64,000 nucleotides of DNA from NCBI RefSeq assembly GCF_020639365.1, contig NZ_JAINUL010000001.1, positions 1,725,344-1,789,343 of the forward strand. Reading direction: 5' to 3'. Origin of the DNA: Streptomyces flavotricini (lineage in GTDB: Bacteria > Actinomycetota > Actinomycetes > Streptomycetales > Streptomycetaceae). Made by a program: the position numbers and the translations under genes. Of this stretch, positions 1 through 9,746 are shown in pieces. Positions within the stretch are counted from its first letter, which is position 1. Each line of letters opens with the position of its first letter. The notes beneath the pieces were generated by a model. It made no database searches and had not been told where the DNA came from. It saw only the letters and a list, made by a program, of their open reading frames with translations.

Positions 1-965
1 CAGCCTCCGACATCTACGCCTTGGCGTGCGTAATGTACGAACTCCTCACCGGCCGACCGCCATTCGCTGCCGATGCCAATGGCTCCCACGCCTGGCACCA
101 CGTGCATTCTGGCCCACCGCCGATCCGCAGGCGGCGTCACGACATCCCCCAAGAGTTGGAAGATCTCCTGCTGGGCATGCTGGACAAGGCACCCGAGCGC
201 CGCCTCAATGCCGCCCAGGTCTACGACGCGCTTTTGCCATGGGCTTGTCAGCGGGACGGCTCTACGGCTATCCAGAGCGAGCACGACCCGCGCCAGCCTT
301 TCCGCCGTCCGTTCGGTGGCCCGCCCAAGCGCCCCACCCCGATCGGCTACACGCCGACCCTGGTCATGCCGGCCGAACCAGACTCTGCGTCCGAGACCCC
401 GTCCACCCCGCTCACCGACGAAGAAGCCAGCGAGGCCGCTGACCTCGCCGCACAGCTCGCCCAGGCGGGGAAGTTCGTGCAGGCCGCGGACCTCCTTGTC
501 GGTGCCATCCAGCGCGCCCAGGACGGTGTCCTGCACGGCGACCTGATGTTCTCCCTGGCCCAGGTCAGATTCCTGGCCGGCGCTCACAGTGAAGCCGCTC
601 CTCTCTTCGACGAGGTGGGCACCGCCTGGACCGACCGCTACGGCGCCAACGACGAACAGGCCCTGCTCTGTCAGTACTACGTCGCTCAGTGCCGGATGGC
701 CCTCGGCGAGTCCAGTGCCGCGATCAATGCCTTCCTTGCCTACACCGCACAGGCCCCGGAGCCCACCGACGCAGAGGCTGTCGACCGCCACTTGGATGCC
801 CTCGCCAACCTCGTCCGCCTCCACGCCGCCCGCGAACGTTTCCCCGAAGCCCGCAGCGCTGCCGCAGCGCTGCGCGAGGCAACCCAACGTCTGCGCGGCC
901 CCGACGCCCCAGACCTGGCCGACATCGACGGCTTCATGCAACGCCTCAAGCGCTTCACGACGTGA
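1..965 (+). CDS. Ser/Thr protein kinase, C-terminal part (5' end outside window)
   Basis: The reading frame is already open at the window edge. It begins inside the C-lobe of a eukaryotic-type Ser/Thr kinase: the SDIYALACVMYELLTGRPPF stretch matches the conserved DxxxLG..LYE(L/M)LTG..PF region that follows the activation segment, and a PERRLNAAQ motif near residue 60 is the usual end of the kinase fold. A proline-rich linker follows, then about 180 residues of Ala/Leu-rich helical sequence that reads as TPR-like repeats. There is no obvious transmembrane segment in the visible part, so it may be a soluble kinase with a TPR sensor or scaffold tail. The catalytic loop is outside the window, so activity cannot be judged. 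About 240 bp separate it from the giant ATPase gene downstream on the same strand. Confidence 0.85.
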   Translation, partial: ASDIYALACVMYELLTGRPPFAADANGSHAWHHVHSGPPPIRRRRHDIPQELEDLLLGMLDKAPERRLNAAQVYDALLPWACQRDGSTAIQSEHDPRQPFRRPFGGPPKRPTPIGYTPTLVMPAEPDSASETPSTPLTDEEASEAADLAAQLAQAGKFVQAADLLVGAIQRAQDGVLHGDLMFSLAQVRFLAGAHSEAAPLFDEVGTAWTDRYGANDEQALLCQYYVAQCRMALGESSAAINAFLAYTAQAPEPTDAEAVDRHLDALANLVRLHAARERFPEARSAAAALREATQRLRGPDAPDLADIDGFMQRLKRFTT

Positions 966-1202
966 CGCCGACCGTCGTAGGAGACGCAGCCAGGTACGTG
1001 GCACGCTCATCTCGCTGACGGCCCACGACGTGGTCAGCCCGTGGGAGGACCGCCACGAGGGTCTGCCCACCCCCGGGAAGACGTCGGGGCCGCTGCTCTG
1101 CGGAGCCTCGGGCCTGATGACTTCCCGGATTGAGGACAACCCTGCGCCGTCAGCGACCCCCGAGCTACGGTCTGCGTGAGATCGTCATGGAAGCAGGGGG
1201 AC

Positions 1203-4200
1203 ATGGCCGGTACGACGCACATGGACGGCCCGAGCGGAACGTGGGCCCGCGAGCTGTGGGACTACGCGCAGACCGTACTCAAGGAGTGGCAGTCCACCCA
1301 GGTGTGGCAGCCCGCCCAGCAGTTGCGTGCGGCCTCACACGGCAACGCGCGCGACTACGCCGGCCGCTTCCTCCTGGAGCTGCTCCAGAACGGGCACGAT
1401 GCTCACCGCGGAGGCCGGAACGACGGCAGCGTGCACGTCCTGCTCGACGAGGCCGAGGGGGCGCACGGCACGCTCTACGTGGCCAATGGCGGCACGCCCT
1501 TCACCTGGGCCAGCATCCAGGCCGTGTGCAAGCTCGCCCGGAGCGAGAAGACCGTCGGCGAGGGCATCGGGAACAAGGGAGTCGGCTTCCGCAGCATCCT
1601 GGAGATCACCGACGCCCCGGAGATCTACAGCGCCAGCACGGCCGGAGAGGGACCGGCCGTGCTGGACGGGTATTGCTTCCGGTTCGCGGTACGGGACGAC
1701 CTGCGGGTATTGCTCGGGGACGAGGACCTCGTACGCAGGGCGGAGGAGGAACTCCCGCCCTTCCAGATCCCCTTCCCCCTCTCCGATGTGCCCCCGACGT
1801 GCAAGGAGCTCGCCGGCGACGGTCATGTGACGGTCATCAGGATCCCGCTGCGCAACGAGGCCTCCCGGCGCGCGGCCGTGCGCCGCCTCGACGAGCTCGG
1901 CGCCGCGAAGGCCCCGGTGATGCTGTTCCTGGACCGGCTCAACCGACTGGTCATCGAGCGGCGGGGCGGCCAAAGCCCCCAGCGTACGGAACTCGCCCGG
2001 CAGGAAGCCACCTTGGGGACCTGCGTCATTCCGGCCCAGGGACACGGTGTGCAGGCCGGTGCGGCGCGGACCGTCCCGAACGTCTCCCTCGTCCGTGTCG
2101 GACTCGGCTCCCTGGGCACGTACCTCGTGGCCAGGGGCCGTGTCCCCGTGGCGCGCCTGCGCGGCACGATCGAGGTGGCGACCGAACTCGGACAGCTGGA
2201 CGATTCGTGGGGTGACTGGAAGGAACCGGCCGTGGTCGAGGTGGCGTTGCCCCTCGACGGGACCGAGTCGCTACGCGGCGGCCGGATCTACACCTTCCTC
2301 CCCCTGGGAGAGGACGCCACCGCACCCCTGCGCGGGCACCTCAACGCCCCGTTCTTCACGAAGGTGGACCGTACGGCCCTCGACCGGGAGCACCCGCTGA
2401 ACAGCATGCTGTTCGCGGCGGCGGCCGAGACCTCCCTGGCGGCGGCCGCCGCGCTGCGGGAGCGGGGCCGGCCCTCCGAGCGCAGGCTGGCGGTCGATCT
2501 CGTGACCTGGGAGCACGAGCAGCGCTCCCACACCCTGCTGCGCGAGGCTGCGCACCAGGTGCACGGGGCCGAGTTCGCGGACGTTCCCGTCGTACCGCTC
2601 CTGAACCGGGAAGCCCCCCACGGTTCCTGGGGCACGCCCCGCGATTCCGTGCTCTGGCCCGAGCTCGGGCTGTCTGTGCTCACGGCCGAGGCGGCCGGGG
2701 CGGTCGGCATCGGCGTGGCCGATCCGGCCGTCGGAGCCAAGCCCCTGAAACGCCTCGCGAGATTGTGCGAGGCGCTCAAGTGCCCCCTGGAGCCCTCGGC
2801 ACAGCAACGGGCGGACCACGCCGAGCGGATCGTGGAAGCCCTGCCGCTACCCGCACCCGATGCTCCCGTCGGCGACTGGAACGGCGTCTACGCCGATCTC
2901 GCCCTGCTGTTCAAGGACGAGGGCGCAGTGCTGCGGGGCAGGAAGCTGTTGCTGGCGGACGACGGGAAACTCCGGCGCGCCAACGGCAACCCCGCCATGG
3001 ACACGAAGGACGGCTCGCGGCGCACGATGGTCAGGCGGGAGGCCTTCTTCCAGCCAGCGCGCGGCGAGACAACGGGCGACGAGGGCCTGGCCGTGCCCGA
3101 CGCCTTGAAGAAGCGCATGTTCTATCTGCACCCGGGGTTGAACTGGGTTGAGGAGGAAGGCCACGTACGACGCCAGGAGGCCCGGTTGTTCCTGGAACGC
3201 TTCAGGCTCGTCCGGCGTTTCGACGCCGCCGGCCTGCTCGACCACGTCCGCCGCGCCCTCACCGAGAGCAACTCGGCGCGGCTGCGCGAGCAGACCCTCC
3301 GCTTCGTGTTTCGCCTCCACCGGTCAAGGCAGTCGGCACACTCCCTGCAACTACGTCCGCTCGGGCTGTACGTCCCCTCCGCCAAGGGACCCTCCATCAA
3401 GGCGGCCGGCGCCGCCTTCGGGGCCGGATGGACCGGGACCCACGGAGACGATCTCGCCTCCGTCGTGGCCGAGGGGCGGGAGTCCTCGGCCAGCCTCCGC
3501 TTCATGGCAGAGCGGCTCGTCGCACCACCCGAGGACTTCCGCAGGCGGGGCGAGACCCTGGAGGAGTGGCGGGAGTTCCTCGGCGATCTCGGCGTCACCG
3601 ACGGACTGCTCCCCGTAGTGTCACCCGGCGCGGAGACGGAAGCCGAGGGTGGCGCGCTCACCACGAGCAACCTGATCAGCATGGCGAAGGTGTCCGACGA
3701 AGTCGCCGATCAGTGGCGGCCGTTCATCGACCGCGCGCGGAGCCGTGCCGCCCATCCGTACACCCCGTACGTCGGAACCCCCGCGTACCGGCTGCCGGGC
3801 CAGGACGTCGCCGGGCGGCTCAGCGAACCGGGCCGGATCGCCTATGCACGACTGGTCCTGCACGGCCTGGCCCGGTGGAGCGACACTCACCTCACCACCG
3901 TCTGGAACCGGGACCGGACGGGCAACCAGGATCTGCAGCACGTCCCCACCCCCCTGTCCTCCTTCGTCCGCGGCGAGCCCTGGCTCCCCGTGCGAGGCCG
4001 TGGCGGCACCGTCCGCTTCGTCCGGCCGAGCGAGGCGTGGCATGCCCCCGCGACCCTTGAGCAGGAGCCGGCCTTCGCCCCGACGGTCCTGCGGCAGCTC
4101 CGCCCCCTGCTGGACGCCGATCGGGCCCTACGGCGGCTACGCGATGCCGGATTGCCGACCTGGGGCGACCCCAGGGACAGCGCCCGGCTCATCGCCACCC

Positions 4201-6608
4201 TGGGCAAGCTGGTGAAGTCGGATGCGGTGGACGACGCGGACCGGCCCGCCCTTCAGCGGGCGAACGAGCGCGCCTGGCAGGACCTGGCCGCACAAGCGGC
4301 CTCGATCGATCCGCTCATCGGCTCAGCCCTGCTCGCGGAGCGGGGCCGGCAGCTCATCGCGGTCGACTTCGCCTCGCTCCTCGACGGCTCGGTACGGCTG
4401 TACGTCACCGGAGACCGGGACAATCTCAAGGCACGCCTGGCCAGGGAGCTCAGGCTTCCGCTGCTCGTGGTGCCGGGGGCGGCGGCCGGAGTCGCCCGTG
4501 TCCTGGGCCGCCGCTGCCCGGACGCGATACGTCACGCCGACGACGCCGACCTGTCGGTCGAGATCGTCAGCGCCTCCGGCACCACTGTCGTCGGATCCTC
4601 CGGCACCACCGAAGGACTCGGAACGCCGCTCATCGACGAGCTGCCGTGGCTTCCCCTCGCGGTGGGCACCCTGGCCGACCATCCGCCCCGGGGCGGCCGT
4701 CCGACCGACGCCGAGCTCACCAACCTCGTCGCCGCCGTCCGCCGCGTCCGCGTCCACCGCTACGTCTCGCTGAAGATCAGCCTCGACGGGGCCGCCGTGG
4801 AACTCCCGGAACGGCAGGACGGCATGCTGCCCCTGCCCGATGCCTCTCACCCGCTGGTCCTCACCCCCGACCTGCCCCTTTCCTGGGACTTCGTGGCCCG
4901 GATCGGCTACGCGGTCAGCCAGGTCCTGGACCGTCCGCAGTACGCGGTCCCGCTCAAGCTCGCCGCCCGCGAACTGGAGCGCTGGCACGCACCCCTCGGA
5001 GAACCGGCCGAGCGGCAGCTCGCGACGGTGCTCGATCTCTCCGTCCACCAGGTCAGGGAGACGGTTCACCGCCTCGACGGGTCCCTCGCGGGAGTACTGG
5101 AGCGCTGCCACCCCTTCCTCGTACACGCCCTCGGCGCCGACGCGGCCCGAGAGGTGACGGACCCGGCTCCGGCTGACGCCCGGGAGTTCCTCGCCCGCCT
5201 CGAACCGTACGCGGACGCCCTTCCCCTGCACGCCCCGCAGCTCATCGAGGCCGCGCGCGACGCGCGGGACATCGACGACCTCCGGGTCGTGGCGGAGGTC
5301 GACTTCGCGGACCTGAACCGCACCCTGGCAGGGCTCGCGCCCCGGTACCGCCCGATCAGCCACGCCGAGGCCCACGACGAGGCCGTACGCCGGCACGTGG
5401 ATCTCGGTCGCGGTGCCCTCATCGACCGGCTGCGCTGGGCCCGTCGGGAAGAGTTCGACGCCCGCAGGCCCATCGCCGACTGGCCCGCGACCCGCTCCCT
5501 GAAATGGATCACGGCTCCGGAAGAGTGGGCGCTCACCGTCGACACCGCCGACGACGGCCTCCTGCGCGCCATCGTCGAACAGGCACTCACCGCCCGCCTG
5601 GGGGCGCCCGCCCCAGCCAAGGGCGAACGGCTCGCCGCCATCGACAGGCTGCGCAGCCACAACCACGCGGTCATCACCAGGACCACCCCCGACCTGGTCG
5701 CCCTGGTCAAGGCCGCGAAACAGCCGCTGCCCCCGGCGCTGGAGCACGCGGCCGCCGCGGAGGAGGTCACCGCCCTGCTGGACGGGGCGGGCGCACTCGA
5801 CTTCCGCGAGCTCACGGCGGACGACGTCGTTGGCTGGCTCGCCGCCCTGGGACAGTGGCCGGCGGGCATGGCCGCCTCCTCGGAGCCCCAGACGCACGGA
5901 GTCACCCCCGCCGAGCTGGACCGGGTACGGAACGCGGCGGAACAGGCCCGCGCCGAACGAGCCAAGCGCAAGCGGATCATCTCCATCGGCGAACGGAACT
6001 TCGACATCGAGTCCGGCGACTTCACCGAGCTGGCCTCGGAGCTGCGCCGCGCTCTGGAATCCGGCCCGCCGCCCGGCGGCAGCGCCCGCAGTCGCTGGGC
6101 CGCGCTGAAGCCGATCCCGCCCCGGAAGGCGGCCGGCCCCTCGGGTGGACGGCCGGGCGGGCGCGTCGACGGGGAACGCGGGCTGTCGTCCGCCCAGCGC
6201 TCGGCGATCGGCTTCGTGGGCGAGTGGCACGCCTACCAATGGCTTCGCGAGCAGGACACGGCGACCGACGAGACCAGCTGGGTCTCCGGCAATCGGGCCC
6301 ACATCTTCCCCGGGCCCGCCGGAGACGACAGCCTCGGCTACGACTTCAAGGTCGGCTCGGGCAAGAGTCCGCGGCTGTACGAGGTCAAGGCCACCCAGGG
6401 GCAGGGCGGGCAGATCGAGCTCGGCGAAACCGAGGTGCGGGCCGCGCAGAAGTACGCCGGCAGCGACCGCTGGCGGATCCTGGTGATCACCTCGGTACTG
6501 GACGCGGAGCACCGGCAGGTACGCATGCTGCCGAACCCGTTCAGCGAGCGCGGCCGCGGGCTCTACCGCGAGGAAGGCGGCGCGCTCCGCTTCGCCTACC
6601 GGCTGTGA
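1203..6608 (+). CDS. Giant GHKL (sacsin/HSP90-like) ATPase with C-terminal DUF3883 nuclease-like domain
   Basis: About 1,800 residues. The N-terminus carries GHKL ATPase boxes: an N-box ELLQNGHDA near residue 59 (E-x3-N-x2-D-A), a G1-like ANGGTPF near 90, and a G2-like GIGNKGVGF near 125, as in sacsin N-terminal ATPase-like proteins. The middle about 1,400 residues show no motif I recognise. The last about 150 residues resemble DUF3883/NOV C-terminal domains: a GxxGE helix, then GYDFKV and about 15 residues later YEVKAT, a D...ExK pattern of PD-(D/E)XK nucleases. ATP-driven proteins with DUF3883 tails occur in bacterial defence loci, so a DNA-targeting role is plausible but inferred. The ATG at 1203 is chosen over 1176 because GGGGG lies just upstream. 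The 285 bp after it hold no gene that I can support. Confidence 0.85.
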   Translation: MAGTTHMDGPSGTWARELWDYAQTVLKEWQSTQVWQPAQQLRAASHGNARDYAGRFLLELLQNGHDAHRGGRNDGSVHVLLDEAEGAHGTLYVANGGTPFTWASIQAVCKLARSEKTVGEGIGNKGVGFRSILEITDAPEIYSASTAGEGPAVLDGYCFRFAVRDDLRVLLGDEDLVRRAEEELPPFQIPFPLSDVPPTCKELAGDGHVTVIRIPLRNEASRRAAVRRLDELGAAKAPVMLFLDRLNRLVIERRGGQSPQRTELARQEATLGTCVIPAQGHGVQAGAARTVPNVSLVRVGLGSLGTYLVARGRVPVARLRGTIEVATELGQLDDSWGDWKEPAVVEVALPLDGTESLRGGRIYTFLPLGEDATAPLRGHLNAPFFTKVDRTALDREHPLNSMLFAAAAETSLAAAAALRERGRPSERRLAVDLVTWEHEQRSHTLLREAAHQVHGAEFADVPVVPLLNREAPHGSWGTPRDSVLWPELGLSVLTAEAAGAVGIGVADPAVGAKPLKRLARLCEALKCPLEPSAQQRADHAERIVEALPLPAPDAPVGDWNGVYADLALLFKDEGAVLRGRKLLLADDGKLRRANGNPAMDTKDGSRRTMVRREAFFQPARGETTGDEGLAVPDALKKRMFYLHPGLNWVEEEGHVRRQEARLFLERFRLVRRFDAAGLLDHVRRALTESNSARLREQTLRFVFRLHRSRQSAHSLQLRPLGLYVPSAKGPSIKAAGAAFGAGWTGTHGDDLASVVAEGRESSASLRFMAERLVAPPEDFRRRGETLEEWREFLGDLGVTDGLLPVVSPGAETEAEGGALTTSNLISMAKVSDEVADQWRPFIDRARSRAAHPYTPYVGTPAYRLPGQDVAGRLSEPGRIAYARLVLHGLARWSDTHLTTVWNRDRTGNQDLQHVPTPLSSFVRGEPWLPVRGRGGTVRFVRPSEAWHAPATLEQEPAFAPTVLRQLRPLLDADRALRRLRDAGLPTWGDPRDSARLIATLGKLVKSDAVDDADRPALQRANERAWQDLAAQAASIDPLIGSALLAERGRQLIAVDFASLLDGSVRLYVTGDRDNLKARLARELRLPLLVVPGAAAGVARVLGRRCPDAIRHADDADLSVEIVSASGTTVVGSSGTTEGLGTPLIDELPWLPLAVGTLADHPPRGGRPTDAELTNLVAAVRRVRVHRYVSLKISLDGAAVELPERQDGMLPLPDASHPLVLTPDLPLSWDFVARIGYAVSQVLDRPQYAVPLKLAARELERWHAPLGEPAERQLATVLDLSVHQVRETVHRLDGSLAGVLERCHPFLVHALGADAAREVTDPAPADAREFLARLEPYADALPLHAPQLIEAARDARDIDDLRVVAEVDFADLNRTLAGLAPRYRPISHAEAHDEAVRRHVDLGRGALIDRLRWARREEFDARRPIADWPATRSLKWITAPEEWALTVDTADDGLLRAIVEQALTARLGAPAPAKGERLAAIDRLRSHNHAVITRTTPDLVALVKAAKQPLPPALEHAAAAEEVTALLDGAGALDFRELTADDVVGWLAALGQWPAGMAASSEPQTHGVTPAELDRVRNAAEQARAERAKRKRIISIGERNFDIESGDFTELASELRRALESGPPPGGSARSRWAALKPIPPRKAAGPSGGRPGGRVDGERGLSSAQRSAIGFVGEWHAYQWLREQDTATDETSWVSGNRAHIFPGPAGDDSLGYDFKVGSGKSPRLYEVKATQGQGGQIELGETEVRAAQKYAGSDRWRILVITSVLDAEHRQVRMLPNPFSERGRGLYREEGGALRFAYRL

Positions 6609-6893
6609 GATGCAGCCGGCCCCTCCGCCGCAGCCATCACTCGCCTCGGCTCACCACTGCCTCGCATCGGCCAGCGCCGCCCGGCATGGAGCCGACGGCT
6701 CGGAACGACCGGTCGCACCAGGCCGCCTTCGCCTTGACGCGAAGAGGCTGGCCGTCGTCGGGCAGAGCCACGGCGTAGCCGGGAGGTCCGTCGGGCAGAG
6801 GCTACGGGAGAAGTCGACGGACACCGGCGCGATGAGCTGTAACCATGAGCGACGGAAGGCCCTTGAAGACGCGCCGGGCGGGAAGGAACGAAG

Positions 6894-8087
6894 ATGGCAA
6901 CGGACTCCTTCCTGGATCTCCACGAACCCACACCAACCGTCTACCTCGACCAATGGGTGTGGATCCGCTTGGCGCGGGCCGCAAACGGCTCGCCTCGCGA
7001 AGCGTCAGACGTCGAGGCCCTGGCTGCAGTGAGGGATGCAAGCGCTGCCGGTGTCGTCTTTCCCCTCTCTCACACGCACTACTTCGAGACCAGCAAGATC
7101 ACTGACCCACGGCAGCGGTTCGACCTGGCACGCATCATGGCGTCGGTGTCCCACGGCCGGACCCTGCGGTCGCGCCAGGTCCTGATGCGCCACCAAGTGC
7201 TCCACGCAATGTACGAGTGCTTCGGCCGGCCCACGTTCCGGCCGAAGCGACCGCAGGTTCTTGGCTTTGGGGCCATGTGGGCCGTCACCGGCGAGCACGC
7301 TCCGCTCGCCCTCTACGGCCCGGCGGGAAGGATCAACGTCGATGCGAGCCCCGAGCTGCAATCCTGGTTGCGCCAGGCGAACCAGTACGCCGAGTTTCAG
7401 GTACTCGCAGGCCCGAGAGACGAGGAAATCTCGGAGTTGCGAGCCAAGTACGGCTACCAGCCTGAGACCGCCCTCCAGTCAGCGCGTAGCAGGCTCGAGT
7501 GGGAGAGCACTTACTCTCAGCTCCTGGCAAGCGATCCCGTAAGCCGACCGGAGCTCCGCGTGCGGGTCCAGGCACGAGAGATGATGCACGAGCATTCCCA
7601 ACTGCTGACGGAACTACTGGCGGAGTATCGACTCGATCTCCACCGAGCCGTCGGTCTCAATCCCACCAAACCTGAGTCGGGTCGCAAGAAGATGGTGGCG
7701 TTCGCCGACCGGATAGCCTCCGTGCGGATCGCGGTGGACCTCAAGACCGAACTCTTCCGTAATCCCGCCAGGCCCTGGAAGCTGAGCACCTTGCATGACA
7801 TCGACGCGCTCAGTCTTGCAGTGCCTTACTGCCACGTCGTCGTCCCGGACGCAGATATGGCCGACTTGCTGTCCCGATCTGATGCAGGGCAACGTAGCGG
7901 CACACGGATCGTCAAACAGCTGCGTGACCTTCCGAGTGAGTTGCAGACTCTTCGCAGCCGCTCGGACTTCGAAATGACATCCACCTGCGTGCCTGACGGT
8001 TACGATCCCGCCGCGGAGTTTTGTACCGACATGGATCTGTTGCATCGCACCGCTCCATGGAAGACCGGCTCCGCCGCCTCACCGTGA
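6894..8087 (+). CDS. PIN-like nuclease candidate, member A of a tail-to-tail pair
   Basis: 397 residues, not a family I can name. The start is supported by a purine-rich GGAAGGAACGAAG just upstream. It shares clear sequence with the convergent gene that follows. Both have a YLDQ motif at the start of the conserved region (Asp19 here), a P-x4-HY(F/Y)ET motif (Glu65 here) and a C-terminal D-x-D stretch (HDIDALS near 302, followed by VVPDAD near 318). One acidic residue after a hydrophobic strand, a central Glu and a distal Asp pair is the layout of PIN-domain ribonucleases, so a metal-dependent RNase function is inferred. Codon use is visibly less GC-biased than in the housekeeping genes further right, which suggests transfer. 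It lies 285 bp after the giant ATPase gene on the same strand and may be cotranscribed with it. Confidence 0.75.
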   Translation: MATDSFLDLHEPTPTVYLDQWVWIRLARAANGSPREASDVEALAAVRDASAAGVVFPLSHTHYFETSKITDPRQRFDLARIMASVSHGRTLRSRQVLMRHQVLHAMYECFGRPTFRPKRPQVLGFGAMWAVTGEHAPLALYGPAGRINVDASPELQSWLRQANQYAEFQVLAGPRDEEISELRAKYGYQPETALQSARSRLEWESTYSQLLASDPVSRPELRVRVQAREMMHEHSQLLTELLAEYRLDLHRAVGLNPTKPESGRKKMVAFADRIASVRIAVDLKTELFRNPARPWKLSTLHDIDALSLAVPYCHVVVPDADMADLLSRSDAGQRSGTRIVKQLRDLPSELQTLRSRSDFEMTSTCVPDGYDPAAEFCTDMDLLHRTAPWKTGSAASP

Positions 8088-8118
8088 TGGGTTGGTCGAG
8101 CAGAGGCGGGCAGCGAGC

Positions 8119-9333
8119 TTAGGCATTCGATCCCGCGTCGAGTGCTGCCGCGATGGCGGATACGGCTTCGGCGAGGCTTCGGAAGACCTGGGTGGACCGC
8201 CCCAGTCGGGCAATGCCACGCGCCAAAGGCTCACGCATCTGCCGCTCGCAGACGACGAAGTCCGCATAGCCAGCAGCACAGGACAGGTACACCATGTCGA
8301 TCACATCATTCGGCTTCCAGGTGGTCCCCTTGTTGAGATGTCGCTCGTGAAGCATCTCCCGAAATAGACCGAGGCACGGGAGGGCAGCCAGTTCCTGCAC
8401 GGGCTGCGATGCGCTGCCCCACTCCTTGAGTCGCTCTGCCGTCAGGCCGGCGGCGTACGACTCCTCGCCCAACTCGCGCTGGAGGTCACGAAAGAGCCAG
8501 GCATCGATCGCCTTGCGCTTCTTCTGGGAGTCTCCGTCCTGGCTGTCCAACCAATCGCTGAACCCTTGGTTGTCTTGCGTCCAGCCGGTCTCCGGACCTA
8601 GCTCCCCACCTTCCGAGTCCAGCATGAGATCGATGAGCGTCGTCGCCGACACGACCGCTTCGTGCTGAAACGCTTCCTGCACTGGAAAGTCTGGCGGAGG
8701 GCTGAGGGGCGTGAACCCTCGCGCGGCGGAATGGATGACGTTCGGCGCCAGCGTGACAGCTGTCGGCAATACCCCACCGGGTGCCAGCCTGTTGCGGAAC
8801 AGCCAACGCAGCTCGTCCCGACGGACCTGGAGGGGGTCCCGCAGTTGCCAGCCTCTACTCAGCTGAAGGATGGACAGGCCCAGACGGTAGCGCCCCTCAG
8901 CGTCGGACCATTTCGTCGTCTCGTAGTAGTGGCCCGCCGAGGCAGGAAGGATGATCCTTCCCGCCTCCACCCACTCCACGAGTCGCTGCGCCGCCTCCCG
9001 ATCGGCGGCTGCGCCACCGCACCGCCCCTGGAGCACGTCACTCACGGGGCGCCATTTGTTCTGGTCCAAGTAGACGACCAACCTGCCGTTCAGCTGGTCT
9101 GCCCCATCAGAGCGGGGCAGCTCGAACACGATGGTGTCGCCTTTGCGGGTCTGGACAAACAGTCCTTCGAAGGTGGGCGGATAGGCGAGTCGGGAGAGCA
9201 AGCTGCTCGATTCGAACATCGGGGAGGTGAGCGGAAACCGAGCCTCCTTGCCGTCGGACCTCGTCAGCACGACGGTCTCGGTCTCGCGGTCAACCATGAC
9301 CATCACGACGCGCAGGCCCTCATCACTCTCCAT
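8119..9333 (-). CDS. PIN-like nuclease candidate, member B of a tail-to-tail pair
   Basis: About 404 residues from the ATG at 9333. The frame stays open to 9456, with another candidate start at 9384. I prefer 9333 because a CATCAT -10-like hexamer sits 6 nt upstream, the spacing of leaderless Streptomyces genes, and because the protein looks ordered from MESDEG onward. A roughly 80-residue N-terminal domain, absent from member A, precedes the shared region, which has VYLDQ (Asp about 90), GHYYET (Glu about 138) and a distal NDVIDM...ADFVV segment. These line up one for one with member A, so the two are divergent paralogues or a duplicated pair. The genes converge with only 31 bp between their stop codons. 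PIN-like RNase activity is inferred from the acidic residue pattern only. Confidence 0.75.
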   Translation of the reverse strand: MESDEGLRVVMVMVDRETETVVLTRSDGKEARFPLTSPMFESSSLLSRLAYPPTFEGLFVQTRKGDTIVFELPRSDGADQLNGRLVVYLDQNKWRPVSDVLQGRCGGAAADREAAQRLVEWVEAGRIILPASAGHYYETTKWSDAEGRYRLGLSILQLSRGWQLRDPLQVRRDELRWLFRNRLAPGGVLPTAVTLAPNVIHSAARGFTPLSPPPDFPVQEAFQHEAVVSATTLIDLMLDSEGGELGPETGWTQDNQGFSDWLDSQDGDSQKKRKAIDAWLFRDLQRELGEESYAAGLTAERLKEWGSASQPVQELAALPCLGLFREMLHERHLNKGTTWKPNDVIDMVYLSCAAGYADFVVCERQMREPLARGIARLGRSTQVFRSLAEAVSAIAAALDAGSNA

Positions 9334-9570
9334 CGCCCCATGATGCAAGACGCTGCTCCAGCAGCCCATGGCCATCAACGTCATTGCTTGTCGACCTTCT
9401 ACAAGCGGTACATCAAGTCGACGAGGGGCCATATTCGACCTTCCGACCGCCCCCACCTCCGGGCGTCACCTGGCATCGCCGCGGGCCCAGGTACTCCGCC
9501 AGGCCGCTCGACGCTGCCACCCAAACGATCAGGCAGGCGGACGACAGCCATCTGATTACTTGTCAGTAAA

Positions 9571-9590
9571 GTCAGCATTGGGTCAGCATT
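9571..9590. repeat. Direct repeat GTCAGCATT x2, 11-bp period
   Basis: Two copies of GTCAGCATT start 11 bp apart, about one helical turn, in the stretch between the PIN-like gene B and pirin. An operator is possible but nothing else supports it. The rest of 9334-9746 holds only the pirin terminator and no supported gene. Confidence 0.4.
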
Positions 9591-9623
9591 CGTAGACACA
9601 GACCCTCCAACGGACACCCACGG

Positions 9624-9664
9624 AAGGGAAAAGCCCTGCACTCCCGGAAGCGGAGCGCAGGGCT
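9624..9664 (-). terminator. Intrinsic terminator downstream of the pirin gene
   Basis: Read on the minus strand, an 8-bp stem AGCCCTGC/GCAGGGCT (9664-9657 with 9639-9632) is followed by TTTTCCCTT. It lies about 85 bp after the pirin stop codon and is the expected polarity for ending that transcript. Confidence 0.6.
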
Positions 9665-9746
9665 CGATCGGCAATCCCGCGAGCTCGACAAGCGGAGGCG
9701 TATACGCCAAACCGCCTAAGGAGTCGGGATTCCGAATAACCGCAGG

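Noticed and set aside
4323..6512. 729-residue frame antisense to the giant ATPase gene
   Set aside because: A GC-rich shadow; amino acid composition is Gly/Arg/Val-rich without family motifs, while the sense strand has recognised domains.
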